NCBI RefSeq assembly: GCF_000003815.2
Contig: NC_049984.1
Coordinates: 7,860,604 to 7,924,603 of the forward strand
Length of the DNA stretch: 64,000 nt
Direction of reading: 5' to 3'
Source of the DNA: Branchiostoma floridae
Lineage: Eukaryota; Chordata; Leptocardii; Amphioxiformes; Branchiostomatidae
A model generated the notes under the pieces. It worked only from the letters and a program-made list of their open reading frames with translations. It had not been told where the DNA came from and searched no databases. Numbering within the stretch: position 1 is the first letter of the stretch; each line of letters starts with the position of its first letter. Positions 43,301 through 58,300 of the stretch are shown one piece after another. The translations under genes were made by a program, and so were the position numbers.

Positions 43301-46300
43301 TGTGATCTTACTTTTGTCTTGGTGGCCTCTTCCAGTGCTGTTTTCTGACTAGCCATATTCCTCTTCAGGTTCTCCAACTCAAACTGGTACAGAGCATCCC
43401 TGAAGAAAAAAAGCAAAGTTGCAAAAATGCTTCACTACATTTGCTACTCCATTGTCCTATGCTCAAAACAATGGCAGTTTTTAGTTTATAGCTTCATGTT
43501 GAGGGGTGAAGATGCTCTGTGGTCAAGATTGAATGTTGTGCCCATGGGAGAGGCACATTTCCTTACTCCACACAGGTAAGATTGAGTAACTAGCTTCATT
43601 TAGGTACGTCCTCTGAGATGGTAAGTAAAGTCGGACACCTTTATCTGTAACAGTAGGGGTGTGAGTGGATTAAAAAAAAATGTGCCAAACCCACCTCTGC
43701 TCTGCTTCTTCCCTGTTGGCCTCCAGTTTATACTCCAGTCCCTGCAGTGTTGTAGACAGAACGTCCCTCTCTGCTTTCAGATTCTCTTTTTCAGTCTAGG
43801 CAAAGATGAAGAAACATTCAACAGCGTCACAAAAGCAAACAACAGAGTTTTCATTTCAAGCAGCAAAAGTAAAAGCACAATCCTCAGTAAAGTTTCTGCT
43901 CGATGTTTGGTCAACGTTTTTTCTGTTGCAATTGATATCTTTCCGACACAAAATTTGGAAACTATAGGCGGGATATCATCCTGATGAATGCTAACACAAC
44001 CTTATACTACACATTCTATCAAAGTGCTCATATAGGTGCAAACTGTACCTTTAGGGCACTGATTTCCTCATTCTTCAGTTTACGAGCTATCTCGTACTGG
44101 TCGACTTGTGCCATGACTGTGGCGTTGTCGGTGCGTAACTTGTCCAGTTCTTCATTCTGTCTGTCCATGAGAGCCTTCAGCTCCGTCCTCTCAGGCGACT
44201 CTGGAGATATCTTAGGATGCAAAAAAGAAACAAGCAACAACATCAGGAAAGCAAACAACAGAATGTTCATTTCAAGCAGCAAAGGCAACAGCAAAGTCCT
44301 CTGTAAGGTTTTTGTTGGATGTTTTGTCAATGTTGCATAAAAATTTTGTCTGAGGCAATGTGAGATATTTCAACACAACATTTGGAAACTTAAGGCCTTA
44401 TACATGCTAACATGTACAAACAACATCAATGCTAATGCAAAATGCATCTGATTTAAGTATAAGACATTCTACAGATATGAAGAACAGCACTAGGAAATGA
44501 AAAATAGACAAACCTCAATGATGGCCTGCTGTTCCACTTCACGGAGCTTCTCTTCAAACTGTCTCTTTGTGTCTCTGAGCTCATTTTCTTTGTCAATCAG
44601 CTGGAGAAAAAAATACAGAAACAAGTTAAGAAAGTTGTTAATAGATAAGAAAAAGTCAAAGTTGTTATTATCAAAATAAAAGTGTTTGATTATGTGATAA
44701 ACCAAGACATACGCAGAGATGTTTGATGGCCTTTGACTTTGACTCAACATTAGAGTAGAACAGGCTAGTGTACCAATATTTTTTCAGTCCTATCAACCTG
44801 ATAAAGATTAGGCCTACGAAAAAAAAGATTTACTCCTTTGTTCAGTTTAATATATTCCCTACCTCATTTTTTCCAGGCCATAATCGGAAATGCAACATCA
44901 ACTTTCCCAGGCCTTACCACATTCTGTATCTCGAGCATCTTTCTTGTGGCCTCTTCTGCCTGGCTCTGAGATGCCGCCAGCTGCTGGTTCTGCTTGTCCA
45001 GTTCTTCTGTCAGCTGGGAATACTGCTCTGTGGTGTAAGACAGGTCCTCACGCAGCATGCTGATCTGTGGGACGGATGCATCATCATGTAAGAAGACGGG
45101 TTTAGAAAATGGTGAATTTAAATAACAAGTACATAACCCAAACCTATGCCAACAAATGCTATCTGCAACCAAGAAATGAAGACCACAGCATTCCCAACAC
45201 AACAGATACAAAACCTGACTGTTCTGCTGCAGTACCAAGGAAAGCCACCAGGAGGCCCAAGATTTGTATCTTCCCACATACCAAATAGCATTACGATCCA
45301 TCCAGAGGTTTTTAACTTTTGATCTGACCACAAACACAACAAAAACAATACCTCAATTTTTCATGAAGGTAATTAGAAAATATTAAATGGATCTAGTGCA
45401 ACAGTTCAGGGGGATATCATCCTATTAACACAATCTTATAAAAAGGTTGATAAAAAGTCTTTTAAAAAATGATACTTATGGCACTGTCAAAGTGCTATCC
45501 CTTTCCCACCTCACACTCCTGCGAACTCTTCTCCCTCTCCACCTTCAGCTGGAGATCGGCCGTTTCCTCCTGCAGTGTTGTGATAGTCTGCAGCTGTTCC
45601 TCCCGGACTGACTCCGCCGTCTGGATGGCCTGCCGACTCTCGGCCAGCTCGGACTCCACAGTGGCCAGCTGGCAGTTCTTGTCGTGCATCTGCTGCCGCA
45701 GGTCCTGTACTGTGGACATCAGGCTGGCAAGGGCTTCCTGGGGAGGGGGGCACACAACGGGCCAAGGTGAGGAACAATGTTTGAAACTAAAAATTTGAGG
45801 CCATATGTGCAATGGGTTGTTATCCGCTATGTCTGGGGCACAGTATTGTAAGGTGGAGCCCATCTCTCTCCTTCCAAGACCTTTTAACTCCCTAAACAAA
45901 GTCAGGAATCCATTTTTATAGCTGAGTGGAGTGAAGAAAGATGAGCAAAGAGCCTTTTCAAAGGACAAAAAGTTTAGCCATCTATGCCCATAATGGAACC
46001 TGTGACCTCTCAACATCGTGTCTGCTAGCTTTGGCCATTTGATGCCATTTAAAAATACTGGCATGGTTACATCGAACTTCAGATGGTTTCCATACAATGC
46101 AGACAACACCTTCACATGACCTTGAACATTACCTTATCTTCAGCCTGTCGCTTCTGAAGAGTTTGTACGCTCCCCTTGGCCTGCTCCAGTTCTCTCCTGA
46201 CGTCACTAAGCTCCGACACCTTCTCCTGGTACTGAGTGACCAGCCCCTCGTGTTGAGCCTTCAGCGTGGCCAGGTCCTGGTTCACTCTGGTCAGCTCCTC

Positions 46301-49300
46301 CTGTTCGGTCATTTCTTCCACCAGCCGGGCCTGCAGGGTCTTGTTCTCAGCTTTCTGGTCCTCTAGCTGTTCTGTGAGGGACTGAAATAAAGGAGCAAAG
46401 TTGTGAAGACCAAAAATTCTAAAGCCCCAAATACCTCTGCCTGAGGCATTGTGAAACATGCTCTAATATAAGTGACTGTGTGGGTTTAGCCCTAAATCAT
46501 TCTGTCTCTCAGTCATCCTAGTTCTCAACTACAACCACTGGACCCAAGCCAGACAACACTTCCCATTCTCCATGTATCCTATTACACTACTTACACCTAA
46601 CATGCTGCCACTCTGCAACATTTTCATGACTGCAGACACACACCAAAACAAGCAAACACACCAACTGATAATCATACCTCTGTTATCATGAAAATAAAGG
46701 CTTACTTCAAATAAGTTCAATTCCTACAACAGGATAAAAAACTGAGATCCACTTCCAGACGTTTCGAGTGACATCCATCACTCTTTTCACCGTCGCTAGA
46801 ATGAACTGACAGAACAATTCAATACAAGTACAGCTAACAAGAAAAGGGCTTACTTGCTTGTCCTGTTCCAGTTGGGTGCTGAGGCTTCTCTGCTGTTGCA
46901 GCAGCGCCCCCTCTTCCTTCTGCTGATGCTTGAGGAACTGCAGCTCCTGCTGCAGACTGTCCAGCATGTCCTGCAGCTGCATCTTCTCCTCCTCCACATG
47001 GTCCATGTCCTGCCGAGTTGTCGACAACTCCCCGCTCAGACCCACAATCTGGAAGTTATGAACAAGTATGTTGATCAGGGTTAGAAATCCAGGTACTGTA
47101 ATTGACTTTGTCTTCTCTGTATCAAACTTTCACGGTCTGAAAAAATTTAACTTGTTCTCGGAACTAAATGTTCACGGTTGCAGCAGGTGCATGTAAAAAA
47201 GACTTGTACTATTTGTTGTCGGTAATGATAAGTTCACGTAACAGTCCTCACCGTGAAAACCATGAAGATAACAGTACATTGACAAAATCAGGAATTACAG
47301 TAATAAGAAACGCCAAAAAGCAGTTACTCAAGCAACTGGATAGCTTTTGGAAATGGTCAGATGTTTCAGATAGCCATCCGGCACATTTCTTCTATACAAC
47401 AACCTAAACCTGATTTGACACTTTTTAACTCGGGACAGGTTTCTTGCTTTTCTTTTTCAATTTAACAGTCTAACATAAATCTGAAGTTGTGACACTGCAT
47501 AAGATTCCCTTACTATCTTTAAATGAAGATTACCTTGGCTTCAAATTCTGCCAGCTTGGAGAGGTGTTTGGACTGCAGTTCCTCCATTTTCTGCTTGTTG
47601 TCACTCAGCTCACGGTCAGCAGAAGACAGCACAAGGCGGAGGTCCGACACCTCACCGTTTAGCACTAGAGCAAGAAGTGGAGGGAAACACATCTGAATCT
47701 AATGCCTTAAAACAAGGGAACATAGTACCAGTACAGCACCACGAATATCATTTAAGTCCCGGTCTAAAATACTAGAACATCAATGTAATACCAGTGCTGC
47801 ACCTAAATAGGCTGACACTCAAGTATATAACGTGTCAACTTACTCTGTTACTAAAACCATATCATTCCTATCATGAAGATGAAAATTTAGCATTAGAAAA
47901 AGATGAAAGCATATATGGTTGTTGAAATCAGTATCTCTTATTTGAGATCCTGTCTAAAGCATGAATTCTCTGCATAAAATAGCTGAAGTCTGAATAAATG
48001 TGCTGGTAACTGTTTGTTCATGCTCCTACCATCAACGAACACCACAGGTTACTTTATCATATTGTCTAAGTACAGGTACAGATAAAAACCTTAACCTATA
48101 GTAAACCTATAACCTAAACCTATAACCTAAACCACTGGTACATGTACCTGTATGCTGATGTTACGTTTAGGTACACCTCTCTAGTGTACATTGTTTGCAA
48201 GACAATGCCCCCTTGATGTTTCTAAAACCATACCCTCTTGTTGTTTCAGTGACACCTACCTGTGTTACTGTCTGTTAGTTCCTTGAGCTGCTCTTGGAGT
48301 TTTGCTTCTTTAGTGGTCAGTTCCGACAGTTTTGCCTCCTTAGTTGACACAAGCTGAAGGAGAAGATTTCTTTCATTTACCATGTCCCAGGGAAGAACAA
48401 GAAGAAGACTATGCCCCATCAGAACAAATATGCACATCAAAATTCTTAAGTATGGAAACAAAGTAATAGATCAATCCTGACTGTCCATCACAATAATCAG
48501 ATCAACCAATGACAGCAAGGCAATTAGTATCTCCACCAATGAGACAGTGGCAGCATGCCTGTCAGATATTTTCAATTTTTACTATTATTTTTATTTTGCA
48601 TTTCTTTTGGGCTATGGGATTCGTCTATTGCGTGTTACAAACTCCTTTTGAGTCATCTCAAGAAATATGATGGACAACATGTATGAAAGCTTCTCACCAG
48701 CAGCAAACTAGTCGTGAGTAACAGTTTAATTTCTTACATTCCTATATCTTATTTCATGTTAGGTTTGTTGACCTCAGATTAGCTGAAGTAAGCGCTGTAA
48801 TTTCATACAGACCTGGTTCAACTGCTCCACCTGGTGTTCGTACTTGGCACTGCTTTGCTTCAGTTTCAGCAATTCTGTCTCCCGTGCCTCCAGATCGCGA
48901 GTCAGGCTGTTGTTGACATCCTGATAAAAAACAACAACACATACTTATTAGGAAGTTTCCACTGACGATCCTAGATACAAGAAATTAAAGAAAAAAAACA
49001 ATTTCACTCAAGAATATGGAGGTTGTCTCTCTCTCCAGGCCGGTGTCACCAGGGTCCCGCTTTCTAGGATATCCTCAAGGGTTTTCTTCAAAACAAAAAC
49101 AATGCATGCCCTGTACAATTCCTGGAATTCTTACAATAGGTATTCCAACCAAAATTTCAAAAACATAATACAATGTTAGTTTTTACTGTTTCTGAAAGAG
49201 CTAATAAAGAGAAGCAAAATGCTTTTTAAATGAAGCAAATATCTTAAGCGGTTGCTGAGATATGGCTCCTTGAAGTTTCCAAAATCTGCCCTTTGGAATG

Positions 49301-52300
49301 GCCGGCCGCGCGATAAATTACGAAAATTAACAAAATAGCTTTTTTAAGGGGTGATAAAAAGGTAAGTGAAGGCTGAAAAGCGTATTTTATCTTATTTACT
49401 TGTAATATGCACTACATAGAAATATTCTACAGGATTCCAGACATTAATATCTTTTTATTATGTTTTTACACAGGGTCAAAGTATGCATTTTGCAACAAAT
49501 TACTCAGGTGGCAGCGTGACCTTTGACCCCTGGGGAAGGAAAATTCCTCCAAAGTTTACACACTTGTATCTCTTGACAGGAATGACCATGTCTTCCAATA
49601 TTTCACATAAAACAGCACCCAGTGGTGTTCTTTCACACAATAACAGTCATGTTATCTGTACTTCATAAGAAAATGAGTAAATTTGGGTATATATACATAC
49701 ATTTTTGGTTGTGTTCTATGGTATTTTGCTGGTGAGTATACTATACGGTGCACTGTACTAGACCGAGTACCATACTTAATATACTTTTACAATGTACAGC
49801 ATTATGTTATTTCCTATTACCAAAGAATGTCACATCCACAGAATGTCAACAATGGTAACTTCTTTAATAAGAAGGTCAACTTGGTCAAGGTCAAAGGTAA
49901 GATTGCATGAACATCTCGCATTATTTGATGAGGCACAATGTTACACTGCATCATTGGCATAAGTTCACACTTGCACAATACAGTCAAACCTGTATTAGGG
50001 GCCACCTCTACAGAGGGGCCACCTGTCCATTATAAGTGGCCACTTTTTGTCGGTCCCTTGGGTATTTTATCTACAAGTTGCCACCTCTATACAGAGGCCA
50101 CCTGTCTATAGTGGCCAAATTTGTCCAGTCCCTTGAGTGGCCGCTATAGACAGGTTTGACTGTACATGACAGATGTTAGTACTATAAGAAGAGATAAAAT
50201 AATGATAAATAGACAATGTAAACACTGAATTTATCATGACAAGGTAAACATTTTTCAAGGTCACAGGCTATTTTCTGTAAATGTAACGTTACATAGATTT
50301 TTTGTATGTACTTCCCGATAATTCTTATAATCAGTAATTATCACCTGTATCATGCAAAGTACACAAAGTTTTGCACAGTCACAAAAAAAGGCCTACTTAT
50401 CATTTCCTGTGGCACTAACTGTTCTGTGCTTTCTTAACAAACTTAACACTTTCATTCAGTTAAACTGGCTGCACAACTAGTTAACTTGTCAACTTTACAT
50501 TTGTCCTACACCATCCTATACATGTGTATCTCGCTCTACTTATTGGTACTACAACCTACATTCTTCAAGTTTTTTCTCTGCTGGTCTTTTATCAGCCTCA
50601 TCCCGGATTAGATAGAATATTCCTCCTAATAAACAATTAAACTTTTAGTTTTACTATTGTGTCTACCATGGTGATGAATGATGATGGTCATCTATCTGCG
50701 GCGAAGACGTCCTACCCAAGTACCCGACACCATCACTACGGTGATTTGTAGTTATACAGTTCTTTTTTATGACGTTATAAAGTGGTTATAAAGAAAGAAT
50801 CAGACTGACACATGCATGTAACTGAATTCTATATAATACATCAAGAAGATTTGAAGTTAAAATAGATTAAGATTAGATAAATTCCCAAAACCGGATGGAA
50901 GAAGGTAAGTCAGTGAGTGTCATTGCTTCTACGTACTACACCATCTTCTACGACTGAACCTGGGTACCAAGTCTTGGAGGTCGCCATTACCAAACTGTAG
51001 AGACAAGAATATAATATTGCAGGTAAGTACTGCAGATTTATGATCTTTACTTAACTATCCAGACGTGCAAAGTCAAACAAAATGCCACATGGCACAAAGA
51101 GCACTTGAGCAATCTGGTTGTAACAAGCTTACTTCACAATGAAAATGCCATAAGTATCTTTTTTAATTGGGCATAGCTTCCCCGGCTGACCCTAACAGGT
51201 GGCCACACAAGTGAAAAAATACACTTGGTATTTTGGACTCGGAACGAGGTAAGAAATGATTTGACAAATAATAACAATGACATTGAAAATGCCATTGATT
51301 TCTTATTTTGAAAAAAAAATTGGGCACAGGTTCCCCGGCTGACCCCTAACCGGGGGCCACGGTTGCCTCAAGTTCAACAAGTAAAAAAATACACCATGGT
51401 ATTTTGGACTTGGAACAAGGCAAGAAATGATTCACACAAATAATAACGAGGGTATTAAAAATGCCATTAATTATTTGTTTTGAAAAAATTGGGCATAGGT
51501 TCCCCGGATGACCCCTAACCGGGGGCCACGGTTGCCTCAAGTTCAACAAGTAAAAAAATACACTGTGGTATTTTGGACTTGGAACAAGGCAAGAAATGAT
51601 TCACACAAATAATATGGAGGATATTGAAAATGCCATTAATTATTTATTTTGAAAAATTTGGGCATAGGTTCCCCGGCTGACCCCTAACCGGGGGCCACGG
51701 TTGCCTCAAGTTCAACAAGTAAAAAAAATACACCATGGTATTTTGAACTTGGAACAAGGCAAGAAAATTTATGATTCACAAGGCCAATAACAAGAAAGAA
51801 ATAAATAAAATGATTAATAAATCTAAACCTGCAATGTTTTACATTGTCTCATGACTTAAAAACATGAATAAAGACATGATTTTGCATTGCTGGCATTGTC
51901 TATAGACAGAACAAAAAAATAAAAAAATGGTCAAAACAAACAAAAAAAAGAAAACATTTTCTTCCTTTAGGACACAAAAGCCCCCCATCCCAAAACAAAC
52001 CTACAATCTACAGACACTAAAAATGCATCAAAGTATTTTACCTGGAAATTCCTGCTCCATAGCGTCGAAAAGGATCTGTTTGTGCCGCTTCAGTCACATA
52101 ACTTCTATTTGTAATAGGCGCGCGGCCGAAGTTCGGCGCGTCAGGATCGCGTGGCCGGCCAAACACGGCGCGCTCGGGCCGACCTCGCCAGGAAAACAAG
52201 CTCCGCGATCCGCCGGCGTGCATGCAATAGACATGCCGATTACATCAAAACGTAGCCTATTTTTTTGTCGTCATTTGGACAGGGGTGACAACCGGCAAAA

Positions 52301-55300
52301 ATAACATTTTTGCGGAGATTTTTACAATTAAAGATCGATCAATCGCTTCAAGTGGAATTTTTACCGGCAAAAAATAAAAGTTTACAACTGTCACCGGTAT
52401 CATTTTAAAGCCCTTAATCTGCTCTTTGCAATGATACTACTTTCATTCTGCTGCTGTCTAACACAGCGATGCGCAAGCGCTCCAAACACAAGGTTAGAGG
52501 TCGCGTGCAGGCGGAAGTGTTGGGCCCGTCCCGCGCAACGCCGGGCGTTCCGCTCACGGCGCGCCGTTTTCACCGGCAAATTTCTGGCGTCTTGAACATT
52601 TTACAAACTAAACAAACATATCACAAGAAAGAGAAACTTATATGCTTTATTTTCATGGGTAACTTTGCCTCTAGGAACGGATAGTTTTTGTGCCGCGGGT
52701 GTGGGAAGATGGTAAGAAATTTACCGATCGCCGTGCGGTGGAACGTTTTCGCGGTAGCGTTGGAATACCTACTTACAAACAAAAACAATGCATGCCCTGT
52801 ACAATTCCTGGAATTCTTACAAACTGTACAGAATACTATAATATTAGGCTTGCTTCCTGACGTCATTGCAAAAAAACTGGGAGCTTCTGACCTGCAGTTG
52901 CTTGATCTCATCATGCAAGGCCTCGGCACACTGCTGGATCATTTCCGGGGGAGGCAGCTCATCATCAATGTCCTCGCCTTTCTCATCACCTGTCTCCCCC
53001 TCCAGGTCAAATGGTATAGGCTGTTGGACCACCCTGGTCCTCAGGTGGTACAGGGCCTTCTTACTGGGAGTCAGATTCTGAGGGGTGGACAGGATAATCA
53101 GATTGGCAGTCAACTTTAACATGACCTGAAGCATTACTCAGATGTTCAATTTCATTAAAAAATCTGTCTAGCATTCCAAAGAAAGTGTAAGACAGGGAAG
53201 TCTGAGACCCCTAAGGAGTTGCACATATACAAAACTGCATATAGAAGCAAAAATGATAACGCTCAGCACACAGTAGTAGCCATTTGGCTATCAATATTCT
53301 GTTGGTTGTAGCAGGGAGATGGTCATAAGCTAGCTACCACAGAAATTTTGCAATTATAAAATCCCTACAAGTGACCTAACCAAAGGCACAAAAACATCCA
53401 TGACCAAAGTGTCAACGATATCTGGAAATCAGTAATAACTCTTTCCACAATATCTGTCAATCGGAACATGGAACATGATTATAAAACAAAGCAATATGAC
53501 CTTGAAACCTTTACTGACCTTGATGGTTTCCATGTAGATGTCATAAGACAATGGAACATAAAACAAAAGCAATGTGACCTTGAAACCCTTACTGACCTTG
53601 ATGGTTTCCATGTGGATGTCGTTCATGGTTGTCCTGTTGATCCTGTTGCGGACCTGACAGGCCTCCAGAACCTTCTCCAGCTCCTGAGTGGATGTCTTGT
53701 ACGAGGCCAGCTCAGACTCAAGCTCCAGCTTCTGTTTTTCCCAGGAGGCCTCCATCTGCTGAAGGTTCTCCTTAGTCTGCAAAAAACAATTCCTTCAGTT
53801 ATCCTGATTGGCCCTTGCAGTTCCAGCTAGGGGCCCCAAATTTACACTGCTTCTTTTCAACAGTTACACCAAAAGCTACCTGCTTTAAAAAAAATCAAAA
53901 CCCTAGCACGTCTAAGACAAAAGATACAGAAAACTAAGAAAGTTTTGCTCCAGTACAGAGAAAGAATATGATAATGTATATTAGTATTTCATTGTATCAC
54001 GCAACATTTCATTGCAATAGTTTGTTGTGCTCACTATGGTTGCAACACACTGCAAACATGTCCTCTGCATACTGCACTGTGCCAACAGTAAAACCAAAAC
54101 ACATTGAACGAATTCTGTCTCCAAACTTCAAACTATCTACAATAAGTATTAATGGAAGACCCTTACCATGTCCAACTCCTCCTGAAGTTTTTGCACCTTT
54201 GTCTTCAGTTTCTCCACTGTTGCCACGGCAACAGTCTCAGCGGCAAGAGGCGTGCCTGCAGCACTCAGGCTGGTTCTACGGTCCACCGTTGGAGCACCTC
54301 CTGAAAAACAAGATTCCAGCACTCATGTACTTTACTACCTTCCAGAGTATTACTTTAGAATGGACTAGTTTAGAATGGACTGAGACAAAAAATACACAGT
54401 GTGGCATATCTGAAATGGCAAACATGATAAAACTAGCAACCCTTCTTTACGGTATAAACTCCTTCAACACCTCATCAAGTACAACTTTTTTACTACAACC
54501 CTATACAAAATTATGCAAGTTTGATACAACTGGCTGTCATATTGTGAAAAGCTCTAAGTAGGTACTCCTAACGGCTTGACATTACCTCTATGCGTGTGAA
54601 GCCATGTGCCATCCTGGCAGTCAACACCACCACCACTGGACCTGTGCAAACCCTACTTCCACTTCTTCAAGTATACTATTATACCACTTTTGCCTTACAT
54701 GCTGCAACTCTACAGTCTCTACACAACTTTGGACTTACATCAACACAAAGAAACACATCAACAATAACTCCATTTTCAGAAGGGTAACAAGTAACAGTAG
54801 CTACAAACATGCCCTGGTGTGCAATGGTGCAAATCAACCGGGTGGAGGCCTGGCAAACCTCTGTCTCATATCAGCTATACAGTGATTTACATCATTTACC
54901 CAGACTTCAGGAAGAGCAGTGATGTATCAACCAAACAAAGCAGTTAAGTTAAAGTTAAAGTTGCCCGTACATCAGTAACAGATGCGTAGGGGTGGCGCCC
55001 ATCTCCATTTCTGTAGCCCTTGGGCCACACATGTGCAAGCCATTACAGCAAGGGGCTGGCCCGCTGGTAGTGATGTGTGTTTAACTTCCATACTCTTCCT
55101 CATTAGTGCTGAGTGCTAAGCAGAGAAAGCAGCATGTACCATTTTTAAAGCAGCACATTCTTTTAAATCATCATTCTTTTAAAACTAACCATCTTCCTTT
55201 GCCATGAGTTCCTTGAAGCTGTTCTCCAGCTCCATGACCTGCTGTGCGCTGTAGGCCTTATTACTTAGGTACTCAGGAGTGCGCATCTCCTTCAGTTTCT

Positions 55301-58300
55301 TCCTCAGGCCGTGGTTCTCCATAGCGAGGCGTGTGACCTCTGGGTGATGCGACACCTGATCTTTCAGAAGCTCAATCTGAAAAGGCAAACATTAATATAT
55401 TTTTTTAAATTACCGTTCTTAGTGGCAAATGTTGACACGTACATGTGGACATTGGCAAACCAAATTCATGTGTGTTTTTGGCACACTATTGACAGATCAG
55501 CTGAAGAGGTTCGGTGGGTGTCACCAACTGGGGTTTGCTCAATTTTCCCCATCAAACTCTGCTTGGAGAGTAAAACTTGGCACAGAAATGTGTGCCCAGT
55601 GCTTTAGACTGGCAAAAGGATCCCTTTGAAGACAAACATACATGTGTAGTAGAGAAAAACTTGCCCACCTCCTGACGAAGATCCACAATGATCTGGTCCT
55701 TTTCCGTGTCTCCCAGAGTTCCTGCACCACTCTTCTCCAGCCGGCTGATGTGACTTTCTCGCAGCTTGATGATCATTTTACTGGACTGCACAAACTTCTC
55801 CTTCTTCTTACACAGGTCTTCAAGTTGATGGATCTTGTCTTCCTTTGCCTGTAAAACACATTCATTTGCAGTCTCATTGAAAACAAGCTGTTTTGTGTTT
55901 CAATCCTACAGCACTTTTTCCTCACATCAAAGCTAACTTCATAACCATAAAAATTATAACCGCTGGTGGTCTACAATATGTGATATAAAAACTAGAAGTT
56001 TAGAGTACTTGGGAAAACTGCGAGCTGGCCAAAAGTTTTTGTCACAAACCATAAAAATAATCCATTCAGCTGTTCCTCAGTTTTCATAGTGACCAATAGA
56101 CAAATGATGCCTAAATTATAAGAACACACTATGTTGTATGCATGTTTCAAACAATGATAAAGACTAAATTCTGTTACCTTCTGTTCTTCTTCTGCCTGGT
56201 TTCTGAGGAACATTGCATCGCAGAACCATTTCTTGTACTTGCTGTCCACAGCACCGCTATTCCCCTCTGCTACAGAAGAAGACGATAAAATTAAGAAATT
56301 CATACTACAGACAGCAGTAGAGTTGTTACAATGAAACAGCTTTCAACTACAATGTTGTTGTTTCTCTGTCAATATAGGGAAGTCTTATGGTTAGAGTTGT
56401 TGACTTAACTTAAGAGCCTTAAAATTCTGGGTTTGAATCCCTTTTTAGCTTTGGTTAGGGACGTTCTCTTGGGTGCAACATGAAGTCAGAGGCCCTGTGT
56501 TTGAAGAGAGCCAAACTTTCAACATGTTACGGATCCAACCGACTGCACTTATTGGAAAGGGGTCCAACCCGGCACAAATGAATCTTACTTTACAAAACTG
56601 GTGCGTTCTATCTGAAGGTAATTATGCAAAATAAACAAGAACATCATCTTACCTGCAATCCCAGCTTGTGGAACACCACCTGCTTTGTAGTCTGCCAGTT
56701 CTTCCTTCAGTTTCTTGATCTCAGCTTGTAGCTGTGATACGTTACCGTGGAGATCTTCATTGACAACAGCCTTATTCTTGATCATCTTTGCTCGTCGAGC
56801 AAAGTTCAGGGTTGACAAGGTTTCTCCAAAACACCTGAAAACACATTTATCAAAACTTACCACAGAACTAACTGTATTGTGAATATGAGGTGACTGATGC
56901 TAAGTACTGAAGTCAAATCTTAGAATAGAGACTTACAATAAAGTGCCCAAAATATCAAAACTTGTGGCACTGCAATTTATTTTTTTCTCTAATAGTTTAC
57001 AATTGTCACATTGGATGATTTAACCTTTTGTTCACCCCACTCAATGTTTGGGAGCCTTATTTTGGACACAAGTTATAAGAAGTAAACTTTCTGTGGAGGG
57101 ATCCATACAGTGATAACGGTAGTATACCTATGACTATCTTAAGAGTGTTCTTTTTTAAATGTTAACTCTCTAGTGATTCTGCAACAATGTACATTACAGC
57201 CATGCAAAACATGAACCTATGAGGACACAACCCTTGCCTTCATGTGAGCTTAAGGCTTATGATATATGTAGCTATAACTACAGTAGAAATCTTAATTAGT
57301 GGCTGGGAGCCCCTGACCAGTAATTATATCAAGTACATTGTAGCTCCCTTAATTCTATCCTGCCACAAAAACTATTTGCTCCACAATATCTTCTCTCTGT
57401 ATGGCTCAAAATCATCGTCATCATTATCATTAAGGCCCATAACGGTGGCGTAACAATGTCTGCTCTTTTGTGCTGAGTAATCAATCCAAAAAAACATAGC
57501 CTGAGGCAAAAACTGGGAAAGGTCACAACAATGGCATGGGTCAGAGTGCAATCCTGACGCAAAAGTCACATAGATCTAGATTTGTTGATCAGAGCTGATT
57601 GTTTTAGCCAGGATATATAAGATTTGGCTATTGGGCAGTTAGATAGATATCTTACTCTAGTACAGGTTAAATGGTATTTGTTTGTGGAATTTTACTGGCC
57701 AGGGGCAATCCAGTATCAAACTGGGTAAACATGCTGCTGATAACGGCAACCACCTTAAAGTTTGTTTATCGAGAAGTTCTGTTTATTTGGAAGTCCTGTT
57801 TGTCAAACAGTTGCCCATACCACATGACTGGTATGAACCTTGTTCTATTTATTCCTAAGCCATTATCTAAGTGATTGCAACCTGACACTAGGTGACGCGT
57901 AACACAATAGGTCTTATTTGCATACAGTGACGCAGCCATTGTTCACAGCTATTGACTGGAAAGTATAGGTGAGTCCCGTCATTTCCCAAAGCAAGTAACA
58001 ACTTGTTGGTGCTTAAGCGTGACTCAAGGGTTTTCAAGAGTTATAAGGTGAGTAAGCGTTCACAGATGTAGCATGGTCTAGGTATAGGAATCTACAATGT
58101 ATTGTGCATGAAGGAAATGGGAAAATGTTCAAGCAGGTACAGTATGTGCTCTTGTTGTGACTTATACAAGACATACCTGTATAACATAACTGCCAACTTT
58201 TCTGCATACAAATAGATTTATTCTCAATCCATTTACCTGTGTACTAGTAATACTAACAGACTAAATCTGTAAAGATTTAGATGTACATTACTACAAATTT

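Larger units (their letters stand above)
49137..52771. mobile_element. 3.6-kb TIR element inserted into a 44-bp tandem duplication
   Basis: The ends TAGGTATTCCAAC (49137-49149) and GTTGGAATACCTA (52759-52771) are exact inverted repeats flanked by the 7-bp duplication CTTACAA (49130-49136, 52772-52778). Beyond it, both flanks share an identical stretch from ACAAAAACAATGCATGCCC to GGAATTCTTACAA. The simplest history is a two-copy 44-bp repeat whose junction was the insertion target. The interior has no transposase. It carries a nested TA-flanked MITE, a 169-bp tandem array, and GC-rich palindromic patches (about 52105-52215, 52490-52570). It fills most of a 3.97-kb KIF15 intron. Confidence 0.8.

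Noticed and set aside
49085-52825. A 45-bp target-site duplication around the 3.6-kb element
   Set aside because: Too long for any DNA transposon. The real duplication is the 7-bp CTTACAA adjoining the TIRs, and the rest is better explained by a prior tandem repeat.
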